Origin: Pseudomonas sp. Tri1
GTDB lineage: Bacteria; Pseudomonadota; Gammaproteobacteria; Pseudomonadales; Pseudomonadaceae
DNA: 64,000 nt
Assembly (NCBI RefSeq): GCF_017968885.1
Contig: NZ_CP072913.1
Span: 6,054,501-6,118,500, forward strand
Direction of reading: 5' to 3'
The notes beneath the pieces are model-generated. The model was given only the letters and a program-made list of their open reading frames with translations. It did not search any database and was not told where the DNA came from. Every line of letters begins with the position of its first letter. The stretch's first letter is position 1. Of the stretch, positions 1-10,156 are shown piece after piece. Position numbers and translations under genes: made by a program.

Positions 1-1
1 C

Positions 2-1372
2 CACCTGCTTGCCGCAAGTGGCATCGCAGCCCTCCTTAGCCTGGCGCTCCTGGTGTTCCCCTCCAGCGATGTTGAAGCCAAAAAGACGACTCTGAGTCTT
101 GAACTGGAAAGTCCTGCTGAACAACTGACACAAGATCAAGACGCTGCAGAAGCGGTCCAAGCCACAAACGAACCGGCCACCTCTCCCTTTGCGCAGATTG
201 AAGACAGCCCTGAGGACACCACGGAGGCCGCTCAAGCAGTGCCTCCAGCTGTAGAAGAAAAGAAAGGACCGGACCACCGCGAGGTCATTGTCGCCAAAGG
301 CGATACGCTCTCTACCCTCTTCGAAAAAGTTGGCCTGCCTTCGACTTCAGTTCACGAAATCCTGGCCAGCGACAAGCAAGCCAAACAGTTCACCCAGCTG
401 CAACGCGGCCAGAAACTCGAATTCGAACTCACTCCAGACGGACAGCTGACCAATCTGCACACCAAGCTGAGCGACCTGGAAAGCATCACCCTGACCAAAA
501 ATGACAAGGGTTATGTATTCAATCGCATTACGGCCAAGCCCACCGTGCGCTCGGCGTACGTCCATGGCGTCATCAATAGTTCGCTATCGCAGTCGGCTGC
601 GCGCGCAGGCCTTTCCCACAGTCTGACAATGGACATGGCCAGCGTGTTTGGCTACGACATCGACTTCGCCCAGGATATTCGTCAGGGCGACGAGTTCGAT
701 ATCATTTATGAACAGAAAGTGGTCAACGGAAAGAGCGTGGGCAACGGCCCGATTCTTTCCGCGCGCTTCACCAACCGCGGCAAGACCTATACTGCGGTGC
801 GTTACACCAACAAACAGGGCAACAGCAGCTACTACACCGCTGATGGCAACAGCATGCGCAAGGCATTCATCCGCACGCCGGTAGATTTCGCCCGCATCAG
901 CTCGAAGTTTTCCGCAGGCCGAAAACACCCGATCCTGAACAAGATCCGGGCTCACAAAGGCGTCGACTATGCCGCCCCGCGTGGCACTCCAATCAAAGCC
1001 GCCGGCGATGGCAAAGTATTGCTGGCCGGACGCCGCGGCGGTTATGGCAACACCGTGATCATCCAGCACGGCAACACCTACCGCACGCTGTACGGCCATA
1101 TGCAAGGCTTCGCCAAAGGCGTGAAAACCGGCGGTAGCGTCAAGCAAGGCCAGGTTATCGGGTACATTGGCACTACCGGCCTGTCCACCGGACCGCACCT
1201 GCATTACGAGTTCCAGGTCAACGGTGTTCACGTCGATCCGCTTGGCCAGAAACTGCCGATGGCCGATCCAATCGCCAAATCCGAACGCGCCCGCTTCCTG
1301 GCTCAAAGCCAACCGCTAATGGCTCGCATGGATCAAGAGAAAGCCACCATGCTGGCCTCGAGCAAACGCTGA
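2..1372 (+). CDS. mepM: M23 family murein DD-endopeptidase, 5' end outside window
   Basis: Periplasmic peptidoglycan hydrolase that would cut peptide cross-links so that new wall material can be inserted. The frame is open from the first bases of the window and encodes a hydrophobic stretch (LLAASGIAALLSLALLVF) that looks like the end of a signal anchor, so the true start lies upstream. The GTG at 53 is only an internal codon. After a Pro/Glu-rich linker comes a LysM/OapA-like segment (about residues 90-150 of the visible part), then a C-terminal LytM/M23 domain with the zinc motifs HKGVD and HLH. Length and layout resemble E. coli MepM (about 440 aa). The stop is three bases before anmK, so the two genes are probably cotranscribed. 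The family is certain; the MepM assignment rests on architecture and neighbours. Confidence 0.85.
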   Translation, partial: HLLAASGIAALLSLALLVFPSSDVEAKKTTLSLELESPAEQLTQDQDAAEAVQATNEPATSPFAQIEDSPEDTTEAAQAVPPAVEEKKGPDHREVIVAKGDTLSTLFEKVGLPSTSVHEILASDKQAKQFTQLQRGQKLEFELTPDGQLTNLHTKLSDLESITLTKNDKGYVFNRITAKPTVRSAYVHGVINSSLSQSAARAGLSHSLTMDMASVFGYDIDFAQDIRQGDEFDIIYEQKVVNGKSVGNGPILSARFTNRGKTYTAVRYTNKQGNSSYYTADGNSMRKAFIRTPVDFARISSKFSAGRKHPILNKIRAHKGVDYAAPRGTPIKAAGDGKVLLAGRRGGYGNTVIIQHGNTYRTLYGHMQGFAKGVKTGGSVKQGQVIGYIGTTGLSTGPHLHYEFQVNGVHVDPLGQKLPMADPIAKSERARFLAQSQPLMARMDQEKATMLASSKR

Positions 1373-2467
<1,095 letters not shown>

Positions 2468-2488
2468 ACCACTTAACCCTCAGACAAA

Positions 2489-2526
2489 AAAACGCCGCAG
2501 AGCCGTAAGGCACTGCGGCGTTTTTT
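2489..2526. terminator. bidirectional terminator between anmK and erpA
   Basis: The arms CGCCGCAG (2493-2500) and CTGCGGCG (2513-2520) form a GC-rich stem with a 12-base loop. It is flanked by an A run on the left and a T run on the right, so it can work as an intrinsic terminator for both converging genes. Confidence 0.9.
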
Positions 2527-2536
2527 ATTGAAGCTG

Positions 2537-2887
2537 TCAGATCGAGAACGAAGAACCGCAACCGCAGGTTGTGGTGGCATTCGGGTTCTTGATCACGAAA
2601 CGCGACCCTTCCAAACCTTCCTGGTAATCCACCTCGGCACCCGCCAGGTATTGGAAGCTCATTGGATCGACTACCAGGCTGACCCCTTCGCGCTCGACGA
2701 TGGTGTCATCTTCGGCCACTTCCTCATCGAAAGTGAAGCCGTACTGAAAACCTGAACAACCGCCGCCCGTCACGAATACGCGCAGCTTCAAACGATCATT
2801 GCCCTCTTCATCGACCAGGCTCTTCACCTTGTGCGCGGCACCGTGGGTGAATTGCAAAGCCATGGGGGTGAAGGTTTCGACGCTCAT
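2537..2887 (-). CDS. erpA: iron-sulfur cluster insertion protein ErpA
   Basis: A-type carrier that delivers Fe-S clusters to apo-proteins, including enzymes of isoprenoid synthesis. The 116-residue protein carries the three cluster-ligating cysteines of the family: Cys44 in GGGCSGF, and Cys108 and Cys110 in TCGCGSSF. The gene is monocistronic. It converges on anmK across a shared terminator and has its own promoter about 50 bases upstream. That promoter overlaps a palindrome that may be an operator. Confidence 0.95.
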   Translation of the reverse strand: MSVETFTPMALQFTHGAAHKVKSLVDEEGNDRLKLRVFVTGGGCSGFQYGFTFDEEVAEDDTIVEREGVSLVVDPMSFQYLAGAEVDYQEGLEGSRFVIKNPNATTTCGCGSSFSI

Positions 2888-2911
2888 GCTGAATATCTCC
2901 CGGCGCTAACG

Positions 2912-2933
2912 CCGCCATAATGCGTAATGGCGG
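2912..2933. promoter_or_regulatory. palindrome at the erpA transcription start
   Basis: CCGCCAT (2912-2918) and ATGGCGG (2927-2933) are perfect inverted arms around an 8-base spacer. The element lies just downstream of the predicted erpA -10 box, where a repressor could block initiation or an RNA hairpin could form. No regulator is identified. I tested it by eye against the IscR type 2 pattern and it does not fit well. Confidence 0.4.
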
Positions 2934-2935
2934 GC

Positions 2936-2965
2936 ATTATCCGCTTCTCCTACAAAATCGGTCAA
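2936..2965 (-). promoter_or_regulatory. sigma-70 type promoter of erpA
   Basis: Read on the minus strand, TTGACC (2960-2965) and GATAAT (2936-2941) are 18 bases apart. This is a near-consensus -35/-10 pair facing erpA. Confidence 0.6.
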
Positions 2966-3015
2966 CTATTTAGAAGACCAGCGCCAAGCTGCAGACTTGG
3001 AGGCCGTGGCCGCTG

Positions 3016-4050
3016 TTAAGGCAACATCCCCGCATGAGACAGGCCCAGACGCTCATCCAGCCCGAACAGGATGTTCAGGTTCTGCACCGCCTGGCCCGAC
3101 GCGCCCTTGACCAGGTTATCGATGACCGACAACACCACCACCAAGTCGCCATCCTGCGGACGATGCACAGCAATCCGGCATACGTTCGCACCACGGACGC
3201 TACGGGTTTCTGGATGACTGCCGGCGGGCATTACGTCGACGAACGGTTCGTTGGCATAACGCTTTTCGAACAACGCCTGCAAGTCCACGGAGCGATCGAC
3301 GACGGTTGCGTAAAGGGTGGAGTGGATGCCACGAATCATTGGCGTCAAGTGCGGCACGAAAGTCAGACCGACGTCCTTGCCCGCTGCCCGACGCAATCCC
3401 TGGCGAATTTCCGGCAGGTGACGGTGCCCCTTGACCGCGTACGCCTTCATGCTTTCCGATGTCTCGGAGTACAACGAACCGACACTGGCGCCACGCCCGG
3501 CACCGCTCACACCGGATTTGCAGTCAGCAATCAGACGCGAAGTATCGGCAAGACCGGCCTCAAGCAGAGGCAAGAACCCCAACTGCGTCGCAGTCGGATA
3601 GCAACCCGGTACCGCGATCAGTCGTGCCTGCTTGATTTTCTCGCGATTGACTTCAGGTAACCCATAGACTGCCTCGTCCAGCAGTTCCGGGGCGCCGTGA
3701 GGCTGGCCGTACCATTTGGCCCATTCGTCTGCGTCCTGCAGGCGGAAGTCCGCCGACAGGTCGATGACCTTGGTCCCGGCGGCCAGCAGTTCACCTGCCA
3801 GGGCGTGGGCGACACCGTGAGGCGTGGCGAAGAACACCACGTCGCAGGCGCCGAGGGTCTTGATGTCCGGAACGCTGAACGCCAGGCCGTCGTAATGACC
3901 GCGCAGGTTCGGATACATATCGGCGACGGCCAGCCCGGCCTCGGATCGGGAGGTAATGACCACCACCTCAGCTTGCGGATGCTGTGCCAACAAACGCAGC
4001 AGTTCGACACCGGTGTAACCCGTGCCGCCGACGATACCGACCTTGACCAT
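3016..4050 (-). CDS. argC: N-acetyl-gamma-glutamyl-phosphate reductase
   Basis: Third step of arginine synthesis: NADPH reduction of N-acetylglutamyl-phosphate to the semialdehyde, in the cytoplasm. The protein starts [14 protein letters not shown], a classical Rossmann nucleotide-binding loop, and the catalytic cysteine is Cys150 in AVPGCYPT. The start at 4050 gives 344 residues, the normal length. The frame stays open 24 codons further upstream, but that extension has no family counterpart and precedes the nucleotide-binding loop. The gene is divergent from hemJ. Confidence 0.95.
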   Translation of the reverse strand: MVKVGIVGGTGYTGVELLRLLAQHPQAEVVVITSRSEAGLAVADMYPNLRGHYDGLAFSVPDIKTLGACDVVFFATPHGVAHALAGELLAAGTKVIDLSADFRLQDADEWAKWYGQPHGAPELLDEAVYGLPEVNREKIKQARLIAVPGCYPTATQLGFLPLLEAGLADTSRLIADCKSGVSGAGRGASVGSLYSETSESMKAYAVKGHRHLPEIRQGLRRAAGKDVGLTFVPHLTPMIRGIHSTLYATVVDRSVDLQALFEKRYANEPFVDVMPAGSHPETRSVRGANVCRIAVHRPQDGDLVVVLSVIDNLVKGASGQAVQNLNILFGLDERLGLSHAGMLP

Positions 4051-4184
4051 AAACCTGCCCTCAACGAACCCACTGGAAAGCCGTCGATGATAGGGGCCAC
4101 GCGGCGCGGCGACAACCGCCAAGGTGACGTGTGGCCGCTCTAACCTCTACTATCGAGCTACCGTGAATCTGGGAATAACTAAAA

Positions 4185-4616
4185 ATGCTCTATCTGTGGC
4201 TCAAAGCACTTCACATCGTCAGCATGGTCTGCTGGTTCGCCGGCCTGTTCTACCTGCCCCGCCTGTTTGTCTATCACGCCCAAAGCGAAGACACCGTCAG
4301 CAAGGAGCGCTTCAGCGTCATGGAGCGTAAGTTGTATCGCGGCATCATGGGCCCAGCGATGATCGCCACACTGGTGTTCGGCATCTGGCTACTCAGCCTC
4401 AACGCTGGCGCGTACTTCAGCCAGGGCGGCTGGATGCACGCCAAACTGACCCTGGTTGTGCTTCTGATCGGCTATCACCACATGTGCGGCGCCCAGGTGA
4501 AGCGCTTCGCCCGCGGTGAAAACACCCGCAGCCATGTCTTCTATCGCTGGTTCAATGAAGTACCGGTTCTGATATTGCTAGCTATTGTAATTCTGGTCGT
4601 GGTCCGTCCGTTCTAA
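4185..4616 (+). CDS. hemJ: protoporphyrinogen oxidase HemJ
   Basis: Small inner-membrane enzyme that oxidises protoporphyrinogen IX to protoporphyrin IX in haem synthesis, replacing HemG or HemY. The 143-residue protein has four hydrophobic segments (about 3-25, 55-77, 84-103 and 122-141). The conserved N-terminal LKALHIVSMVCWFAGLFYLPR is typical of the UPF0093/HemJ family. It lies between divergent argC and the nitronate monooxygenase gene. Confidence 0.9.
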   Translation: MLYLWLKALHIVSMVCWFAGLFYLPRLFVYHAQSEDTVSKERFSVMERKLYRGIMGPAMIATLVFGIWLLSLNAGAYFSQGGWMHAKLTLVVLLIGYHHMCGAQVKRFARGENTRSHVFYRWFNEVPVLILLAIVILVVVRPF

Positions 4617-4656
4617 TCTCCAATCGGCACTACTTACCTTATCCGGGGTACTTCCC

Positions 4657-5625
4657 ATGTCGCTACCCGCTCTGCTTGAACAACGTTTGCGCCTGCCGGT
4701 CGTGGCGGCGCCGATGTTCCTGATTTCCAACCCGCAGTTGGTCCTGGCCTGCTGCCGCAACGGTATCGTCGGCAGCTTCCCGGCGTTGAACCAGCGTGAA
4801 AGCAGTGGCTTCAAGGCTTGGCTCGAGGAAATCGAAGCAGGTCTGGCGGCATTGGAAAGTCCGGCGCCCTACGCCGTAAACCTCATCGTCCACCACAGTA
4901 ACCCAAGGCTTCAGGCCGACCTGGCCATCTGCATCGAGCACAAAGTACCGATTGTCATCACCAGCCTGGGTGCGGTGAAGGAACTGGTGGACGCCGTTCA
5001 CAGCTATGGCGGCCTGGTGTTCCACGATGTCACTACACGCCGTCACGCCGAGAAAGCCGCCGAGGCCGGTGTCGATGGCCTGATCGCCGTTGCCGCCGGC
5101 GCAGGTGGACACGCCGGGACCTGGAGCCCGTTCTCGCTGGTTGCCGAGATTCGCCAGTTTTTCGATAAAACCGTGCTGCTTGCAGGATGCCTGAACCACG
5201 GCCATCAGATCCTGGCCGCGCAATTGCTCGGCGCGGATTTGGCCTACTTCGGGACGCGCTTCATCGGCACGACCGAAAGCCATGCGCCTGACGCTTATAA
5301 AGAGATGTTGCTCACATCCCAAGCCGCAGACATCGTGCATACTTCTGCGGTGTCCGGGGTGCCGGCCAGCTTCATGCGTCAGAGCCTGGAAAACGCCGGT
5401 TTCGACCTTAACGCCCTGCAGGGCAAAGGTGAGGTGAATTTCGGCTCGAAACTCAAGCCGTTGAACGATGAGGCCAAGGCTTGGAAAACCGTGTGGTCCG
5501 CAGGCCAGGGCGTGGGTGAAATCCATGATTTGCCCAGCGTCGACCAACTGGTGGCGCGCCTGACTGAAGAATACCGTCAGGCACACGCCCGGACGGTACA
5601 GCTTGGCGGCCAATGGCCCCGCTGA
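4657..5625 (+). CDS. nitronate monooxygenase family flavoprotein
   Basis: FMN-dependent TIM-barrel enzyme of the 2-nitropropane dioxygenase/nitronate monooxygenase family, which oxidises propionate 3-nitronate and related toxic nitronates. The 322-residue protein has the usual length. Visible family motifs are VVAAPMFLISNP near the N-terminus, the glycine-rich GAGGHAG at about residue 150 and GADLAYFGTRFIGT in the phosphate-binding region. Substrate cannot be read from sequence, and class I enzymes of this group also act as quinone reductases. It starts 40 bases after hemJ on the same strand. Confidence 0.85.
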   Translation: MSLPALLEQRLRLPVVAAPMFLISNPQLVLACCRNGIVGSFPALNQRESSGFKAWLEEIEAGLAALESPAPYAVNLIVHHSNPRLQADLAICIEHKVPIVITSLGAVKELVDAVHSYGGLVFHDVTTRRHAEKAAEAGVDGLIAVAAGAGGHAGTWSPFSLVAEIRQFFDKTVLLAGCLNHGHQILAAQLLGADLAYFGTRFIGTTESHAPDAYKEMLLTSQAADIVHTSAVSGVPASFMRQSLENAGFDLNALQGKGEVNFGSKLKPLNDEAKAWKTVWSAGQGVGEIHDLPSVDQLVARLTEEYRQAHARTVQLGGQWPR

Positions 5626-5667
5626 ACTAACCCAACAATTTCAACTTTAGAGACAAGGATGCCTGGC

Positions 5668-6630
5668 ATGAGTGAACCCCGCTTCAACATTGTATTCGAC
5701 GGAGCCCTGCTGCCGGGTGTCGATGCCACGACTGCAAAACTCAATCTCGCCGAGCTGTTCAAAAGCGATGTCGCTGCCATCGAACGGTTGTTCAGCGGTC
5801 GCAAGGTGGCCCTTAAAAGCAACCTGTCCCAAAGCGAAGCCCAGAAGTACCTGGAAGCGCTCAACAAGAGCGGAATCGATGCCCGAGTCGAAGCCGAGCC
5901 CGCCCTCCAGCTGAACCTTGGCGATGTACAGGAATCGCCACTGCAACCGAACGGACGGCACCCGGACTCGATCATTGAGCCTGTTTCGCCTTACGCACCG
6001 CCACGGGCCGCCGTCGGCGAAGCACTCGCCGAATACAGCACGCTCAAGCCCTTCAGCTTCGACGGGCGTATCGGCCGCCTGCGCTACCTGGCCTGGACCA
6101 TGGTTTTGACCCTGGCCATGATGCCCGTGGTTGGCGTGGCTTTTTGGGTCAGCCTGTCCTGGCTGCTCACTTCCAACTCGATCGCTGCAATGATCGTCGG
6201 CGGGCTGGTGGCGGTAGTCATCGCACTGGGCTTTGCCTATGTGAGCATTCAGTTCAGCGTCCAACGCCTGCATGACCTGGGCTGGTCCGGGTGGCTGTGG
6301 CTGCTCAACCTCGTTCCGTTCGTGGGCAGCGTCTTCCCGTTCGTGCTCATCTGCATGCCTGGCAATGCCGGGGCGAATCGCTACGGCCCTCCACCACCGC
6401 CCAACAGCACCGCAGTCAAAGTACTTTCGTGGTTGTGGGTCGTCATGATCGTACTGATTTTCCTCGGCGCGTTGGCCGGCGCTTTCAGCGGTATCGGCGA
6501 GGAATACGGGAGCAGTTCCTTGAGCAGCTATGAAAGCAGCGAGTCCAGCGACGATGCCGCCGAAGAACCCGCCGTAGAGGCAGCCGAGCCCGCCTCGCCT
6601 TCTGTAGACTATGAAGAAGAGGAACAATAA
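5668..6630 (+). CDS. DUF805 membrane protein with extra N-terminal domain and acidic tail
   Basis: The C-terminal half is a DUF805 membrane domain (about residues 125-270) with four hydrophobic segments. The signature FDGRIGRLRYL lies at its start and VQRLHDLGWSGWLWLL in its middle. Residues 1-100 form a soluble domain of predicted beta-alpha-beta character (FNIVFDGALLPG), and the last 45 residues are a low-complexity tail rich in Ser, Glu and Asp. The second ATG (5668) is preferred because AAGGA sits 8 bases upstream; an ATG three codons earlier overlaps that site. No function is known for DUF805 proteins, and the neighbours do not suggest one. Confidence 0.8.
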   Translation: MSEPRFNIVFDGALLPGVDATTAKLNLAELFKSDVAAIERLFSGRKVALKSNLSQSEAQKYLEALNKSGIDARVEAEPALQLNLGDVQESPLQPNGRHPDSIIEPVSPYAPPRAAVGEALAEYSTLKPFSFDGRIGRLRYLAWTMVLTLAMMPVVGVAFWVSLSWLLTSNSIAAMIVGGLVAVVIALGFAYVSIQFSVQRLHDLGWSGWLWLLNLVPFVGSVFPFVLICMPGNAGANRYGPPPPPNSTAVKVLSWLWVVMIVLIFLGALAGAFSGIGEEYGSSSLSSYESSESSDDAAEEPAVEAAEPASPSVDYEEEEQ

Positions 6631-6692
6631 GCGCGCTTGATGCCAGTGACAGCCCAGTCCACTGGTGGCGGGCTGTTGCGATGGAGAACTGC

Positions 6693-7481
6693 ATGACCCG
6701 TTACGCTCTGATCACTGGCGCCTCCAGCGGCCTCGGCCTGGCCATGGCCGAGGCGCTGGCCCGGCGCGGCCGCAACCTGATACTGGTGGCTCGACAGCGC
6801 GATCGGCTGGAAAGTATTGCAATAGAACTGACTCAACGGTTTGGCGTGGAGGTGCTGTTCCGAGCTTGCGATTTGGGAGAGCCCCTCAGGCTTTCAGGTT
6901 TCCTGCTGGAACTGGAAGAGGGTGAGCGACACATCGACCTGCTGGTCAACTGCGCAGGCATCGGTACTTGCGGCCCGTTCCTGGGCCAGGACTGGATGAC
7001 CGAACAGGACCTGATCGAAGTCAATATCCTCGCCCTGACGCGCCTCTGTCATGCGATAGGTAATACCATGGCCCTGCAGGGCGGCGGGCAAATCCTCAAC
7101 GTCGCCTCGATCGCCGCATTCCAACCAGGGCCCTGGATGAGTACCTATTACGCCAGCAAGGCCTATGTACTGCACTTCTCCGAAGCCCTGCGGGTCGAAC
7201 TCAAGAAGTGCGCGATCAAAGTATCGGTGCTTTGCCCTGGCCCGACCCGCACCGGCTTTTTCGCCCGAGCGCAGCTCGATGAACAAAAACTCACTGACAG
7301 TAAGTACCTGATGAGCCCGGAGGAAGTTGCACTGTATGCCGTGCGCGCACTGGATAAAAACAGGGCCATCATCATTCCCGGGCGCCGTAATCGCTGGATC
7401 GCCACGCTACCGCGACTGGGGTCGCGTTGGCTGGTCCGAACTGTCGCCGGCATGATCAATAAGGCCTACTGTCCGCGTTGA
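6693..7481 (+). CDS. SDR family NAD(P)-dependent oxidoreductase
   Basis: Classical short-chain dehydrogenase/reductase of 262 residues. The cofactor motif TGASSGLG lies at about residue 8, the NAG-equivalent NCAGIG at about residue 87, and the catalytic Ser and Tyr-x-x-x-Lys occur in NVASIAAF and YYASK. The ATG at 6693 is chosen because GGAGA lies 5 bases before it; an in-frame ATG at 6681 overlaps that site. The C-terminal extension (about residues 215-262) is typical of the DltE/YqjQ-like branch. The substrate is unknown. Confidence 0.85.
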   Translation: MTRYALITGASSGLGLAMAEALARRGRNLILVARQRDRLESIAIELTQRFGVEVLFRACDLGEPLRLSGFLLELEEGERHIDLLVNCAGIGTCGPFLGQDWMTEQDLIEVNILALTRLCHAIGNTMALQGGGQILNVASIAAFQPGPWMSTYYASKAYVLHFSEALRVELKKCAIKVSVLCPGPTRTGFFARAQLDEQKLTDSKYLMSPEEVALYAVRALDKNRAIIIPGRRNRWIATLPRLGSRWLVRTVAGMINKAYCPR

Positions 7482-7564
7482 ATACCCCTTTGCAGTTAAA
7501 ACCCAGGCTCGCCAGCTGCGCCTTGAGTACACTCGAGCTCGACTAACCCAATGGAGAAACAGCT

Positions 7565-7903
7565 GTGGATACTCTGTTTACCAAGATCATCAACCGGGAG
7601 ATTCCGGCCAAGATCATTTACGAGGATGACCAGGTTCTGGCCTTCCATGACATTGCCCCACAGGCACCGGTGCACTTTCTGGTTATTCCGAAGAAGCCGA
7701 TCCGTACGCTCAACGACCTGACCGAAGAGGATAAAGGGCTGGCTGGGCATATTTTGTTCACAGCCCAACGCCTGGCCAAGGAGCAAGGCTGCGAAGACGG
7801 TTTCCGTGTAGTGATGAACTGCAATGAACTCGGCGGGCAGACCGTCTATCACATTCATATGCATGTGCTGGGACAGCGCCAGATGCACTGGCCACCGGGT
7901 TGA
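7565..7903 (+). CDS. HIT family nucleotide-binding protein (HinT-like)
   Basis: Histidine-triad protein of 112 residues, expected to hydrolyse purine nucleoside phosphoramidates such as AMP-lysine. The triad motif HIHMHVLG lies near the C-terminus, and the start (MDTLFTKIINREIPA) is characteristic of the HINT branch. The start codon is GTG at 7565, with GGAGA at 7553-7557. It lies 83 bases after the SDR gene. Confidence 0.9.
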   Translation: MDTLFTKIINREIPAKIIYEDDQVLAFHDIAPQAPVHFLVIPKKPIRTLNDLTEEDKGLAGHILFTAQRLAKEQGCEDGFRVVMNCNELGGQTVYHIHMHVLGQRQMHWPPG

Positions 7904-7977
7904 TACCCTGACTCAACGCAAATCTTCGGCGGCCGATTCGGTTAAACTGGCCGCTGTGATTTTTCCCGGAGGTAAGC

Positions 7978-8625
7978 ATGACTACCCAACGTCACTACTC
8001 GCCGATTGACCGCCTGCTGCTGCAAGCCGATACCGCGATGCGTACGCTGTTGCCCTTCAGTGGCCAGCCGTACCGCCCATCACCGGCTATCGTGCAGCCG
8101 GACGCACAGTTGAGCGACGAGCAGACGCGCCACGTCGCCGGGCTGATGCGCATCAACCATACAGGCGAAGTTTGCGCCCAGGCGCTGTATCAGGGCCAAG
8201 CGCTGACAGCCAAGCTGCCCCAGGTGCGCGAAGCAATGGAACATGCCGCCGAGGAAGAAGTCGACCATCTGGTCTGGTGCGAGCAACGCATTCGCCAGTT
8301 GGGCAGCCATACCAGCGTCTTGAACCCATTGTTCTATGGGATGTCATTTGGAATCGGTGCCGTGGCCGGTCTGATCAGCGACAAAGTCAGTCTTGGCTTC
8401 GTTGCAGCGACCGAGCATCAAGTGTGCAAGCATTTGAATGAGCACCTGGAGCAACTGCCAGCCGAGGATGAGAAATCCCGGGCGATACTGGAGCAGATGC
8501 GCGAGGACGAGGAACACCATGCCGAAAGCGCCCTCCAGGCCGGTGGTTTTCGTTTTCCGGCACCGGTGAAGTTCGGTATGAGCCTGCTGGCCAAGGTCAT
8601 GACCAAGAGCACTTATCGGATCTGA
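7978..8625 (+). CDS. coq7: 3-demethoxyubiquinol 3-hydroxylase
   Basis: Di-iron monooxygenase for the last hydroxylation in ubiquinone synthesis (Coq7/CAT5 family). The 215-residue protein has the carboxylate-bridged iron ligand motifs: Glu in [14 protein letters not shown], ExxxH in EEEVDHL, and EDEEHH near the C-terminus. GGAGG lies 6 bases before the ATG. A bidirectional terminator separates it from convergent speD. Confidence 0.95.
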   Translation: MTTQRHYSPIDRLLLQADTAMRTLLPFSGQPYRPSPAIVQPDAQLSDEQTRHVAGLMRINHTGEVCAQALYQGQALTAKLPQVREAMEHAAEEEVDHLVWCEQRIRQLGSHTSVLNPLFYGMSFGIGAVAGLISDKVSLGFVAATEHQVCKHLNEHLEQLPAEDEKSRAILEQMREDEEHHAESALQAGGFRFPAPVKFGMSLLAKVMTKSTYRI

Positions 8626-8650
8626 TGGCGAAATTGGAGTCAGCTCCCAT

Positions 8651-8688
8651 AAAAAAGGCGACTACCCATCCCGGGAGTCGCCTTTTTT
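8651..8688. terminator. bidirectional terminator between coq7 and speD
   Basis: AAAAAAGGCGACT (8651-8663) and its exact complement AGTCGCCTTTTTT (8676-8688) form a long stem flanked by A and T runs. Confidence 0.95.
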
Positions 8689-8700
8689 ATGCTCGAAACT

Positions 8701-9495
8701 TCAGCGCGGCATGTTGCGTGCGTAGAAGATTTCCAGCATTTCGTGTTTCACACGCTCTTCCACCTGCGCGCGCTGTTCAGTAGACAGGTTGCTGGTGGCA
8801 TCACCAAACAGGTAGTTATCCAGCTCAAAGTCCTTGAGCAGCATTTTGGTGTGGAACAGGTTTTCCTGATACACGTTCACATCGGTCATCTGGTACGCAT
8901 CGCGCGTGTCTTCAGACAGGTAGTTCTGGATCGAATTGATCTCGTGATCAATAAAATGCTTGTGGCCTTCAACGTCGCGGGTAAACCCACGCACGCGATA
9001 ATCCACGGTCACGATGTCCGACTCGAACTGGTGAATGAGGAAGTTGAGCGCCTTGAGCGGTGAAATGACACCACAGGTCGACACATCGATGTCCACACGG
9101 AACGTCGCAATGCCATCTACCGGGTGTATTTCCGGGTAGGTATGTACCGTGATGTGACTCTTGTCGAGGTGGGCCAGGATGATTTCAGGCAATGGGCCCG
9201 GGGACTCTTCGATCTGGCTGTCGGTCGGCGTCACCGGCTCTTCCGAGATCAGAATGGTTACGCTGGCACCTTGGGGTTCATAGTCCTGACTGGCGATGTT
9301 CAGGATGTTGGCACCAATGATATCGACAACTTCTGTGAGGATCTGCGTGAGGCGCTTGGCGTTGTACTCTTTATTGATGTACTCGACGTAGGCCTGCTGG
9401 TCTTGCGGAGTTTCCGCATAGCAGATGTCATAGATGTTGAAGCTCAAGGTCTTTGTCAGGTTATTGAACCCATGGAGCTTGAGTTTGCTTTTCAC
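8701..9495 (-). CDS. speD: S-adenosylmethionine decarboxylase proenzyme
   Basis: Pyruvoyl enzyme that makes decarboxylated S-adenosylmethionine, the aminopropyl donor for spermidine. The 264-residue form starting at the GTG at 9495 ([12 protein letters not shown]) matches the known proteobacterial protein. The frame extends further upstream, but those residues do not resemble the family. Self-cleavage should occur before Ser113 in [13 protein letters not shown], giving the pyruvoyl group on the alpha chain. The upstream gap holds two perfect palindromes (9611-9643). The start has only a weak ribosome site (GAGAG). Confidence 0.92.
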   Translation of the reverse strand: MKSKLKLHGFNNLTKTLSFNIYDICYAETPQDQQAYVEYINKEYNAKRLTQILTEVVDIIGANILNIASQDYEPQGASVTILISEEPVTPTDSQIEESPGPLPEIILAHLDKSHITVHTYPEIHPVDGIATFRVDIDVSTCGVISPLKALNFLIHQFESDIVTVDYRVRGFTRDVEGHKHFIDHEINSIQNYLSEDTRDAYQMTDVNVYQENLFHTKMLLKDFELDNYLFGDATSNLSTEQRAQVEERVKHEMLEIFYARNMPR

Positions 9496-9610
9496 CGTTT
9501 GAAAACTCTCTATGTATTGCGGCCCGGCCGCGTGATCAAGCATGCCCGTCAGATGCGAACGACGCACCTGCGTAGGACGGTTAACACCTCTTCGCGATGG
9601 CGATTTTGGT

Positions 9611-9643
9611 TGTCTGTCCAGACAAGGACCGGTCACATGACCG
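9611..9643. promoter_or_regulatory. two adjacent perfect palindromes upstream of speD
   Basis: TGTCTG-TC-CAGACA (9611-9624) and CGGTCA-CA-TGACCG (9630-9643) are each perfect 6-2-6 inverted repeats, separated by five bases and with centres 19 bases apart. They lie 116-148 bases upstream of the speD start codon and about 90 bases beyond the stop of the upstream OsmC-family gene. Neither is followed by a T run on either strand, so terminators are unlikely. Paired operators or an RNA structure fit better. The binding protein is unknown. Confidence 0.5.
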
Positions 9644-9733
9644 ATCCCTGCCCTGAAAAAAGTGGCGCATTATGCAGACGTCGGCTTCTGATCGCCAGAG
9701 CTTGCACTGCTTTTATGATGGTTGGATGTCGAT

Positions 9734-10156
9734 TCAACCCAGTTCGATGATTTCATAATCGTGGGTGATTTCAACACCGGCAGCGCCGAGCATGATGGAA
9801 GCCGAGCAATATTTCTCGGCGGACAGCTCAATGGCACGCTTGACCTGGGCTTCCTTCAAGGCTCGCCCCTTCACCACAAAATGCATGTGAATCTTGGTGA
9901 ACACTTTTGGATCCTCGGTGGCGCGCTCCGCTTCCAGGAAGGCTTCGCAGCTTTCGACGGCCTGGCGGGACTTCTTGAGAATGCTGACCACGTCGAAGTT
10001 GCTGCAACCGCCCACGCCCAGCAGGAGCATTTCCATTGGCCGAACACCCAGGTTGCGACCACCGGCTTGCGGCGGACCGTCCATGACCACCACATGACCA
10101 CTGCCTGATTCACCGAGGAACATGGCTTCGCCAGCCCATTGGATGCGTGCCTTCAT
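9734..10156 (-). CDS. OsmC family protein
   Basis: Member of the OsmC/Ohr superfamily of thiol peroxidases. The 140-residue protein contains the conserved GVGGCSNFDVV helix with a cysteine at about residue 54. The second cysteine expected of Ohr and OsmC peroxidases is less clear, because the second half reads CSASIMLGAAGVEI. It is closest in layout to the YhfA branch, whose role is undefined. The ATG at 10156 has GGAG 8-10 bases upstream and removes an unlikely N-terminal extension of 30 residues. It is divergent from vfr. Confidence 0.85.
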   Translation of the reverse strand: MKARIQWAGEAMFLGESGSGHVVVMDGPPQAGGRNLGVRPMEMLLLGVGGCSNFDVVSILKKSRQAVESCEAFLEAERATEDPKVFTKIHMHFVVKGRALKEAQVKRAIELSAEKYCSASIMLGAAGVEITHDYEIIELG

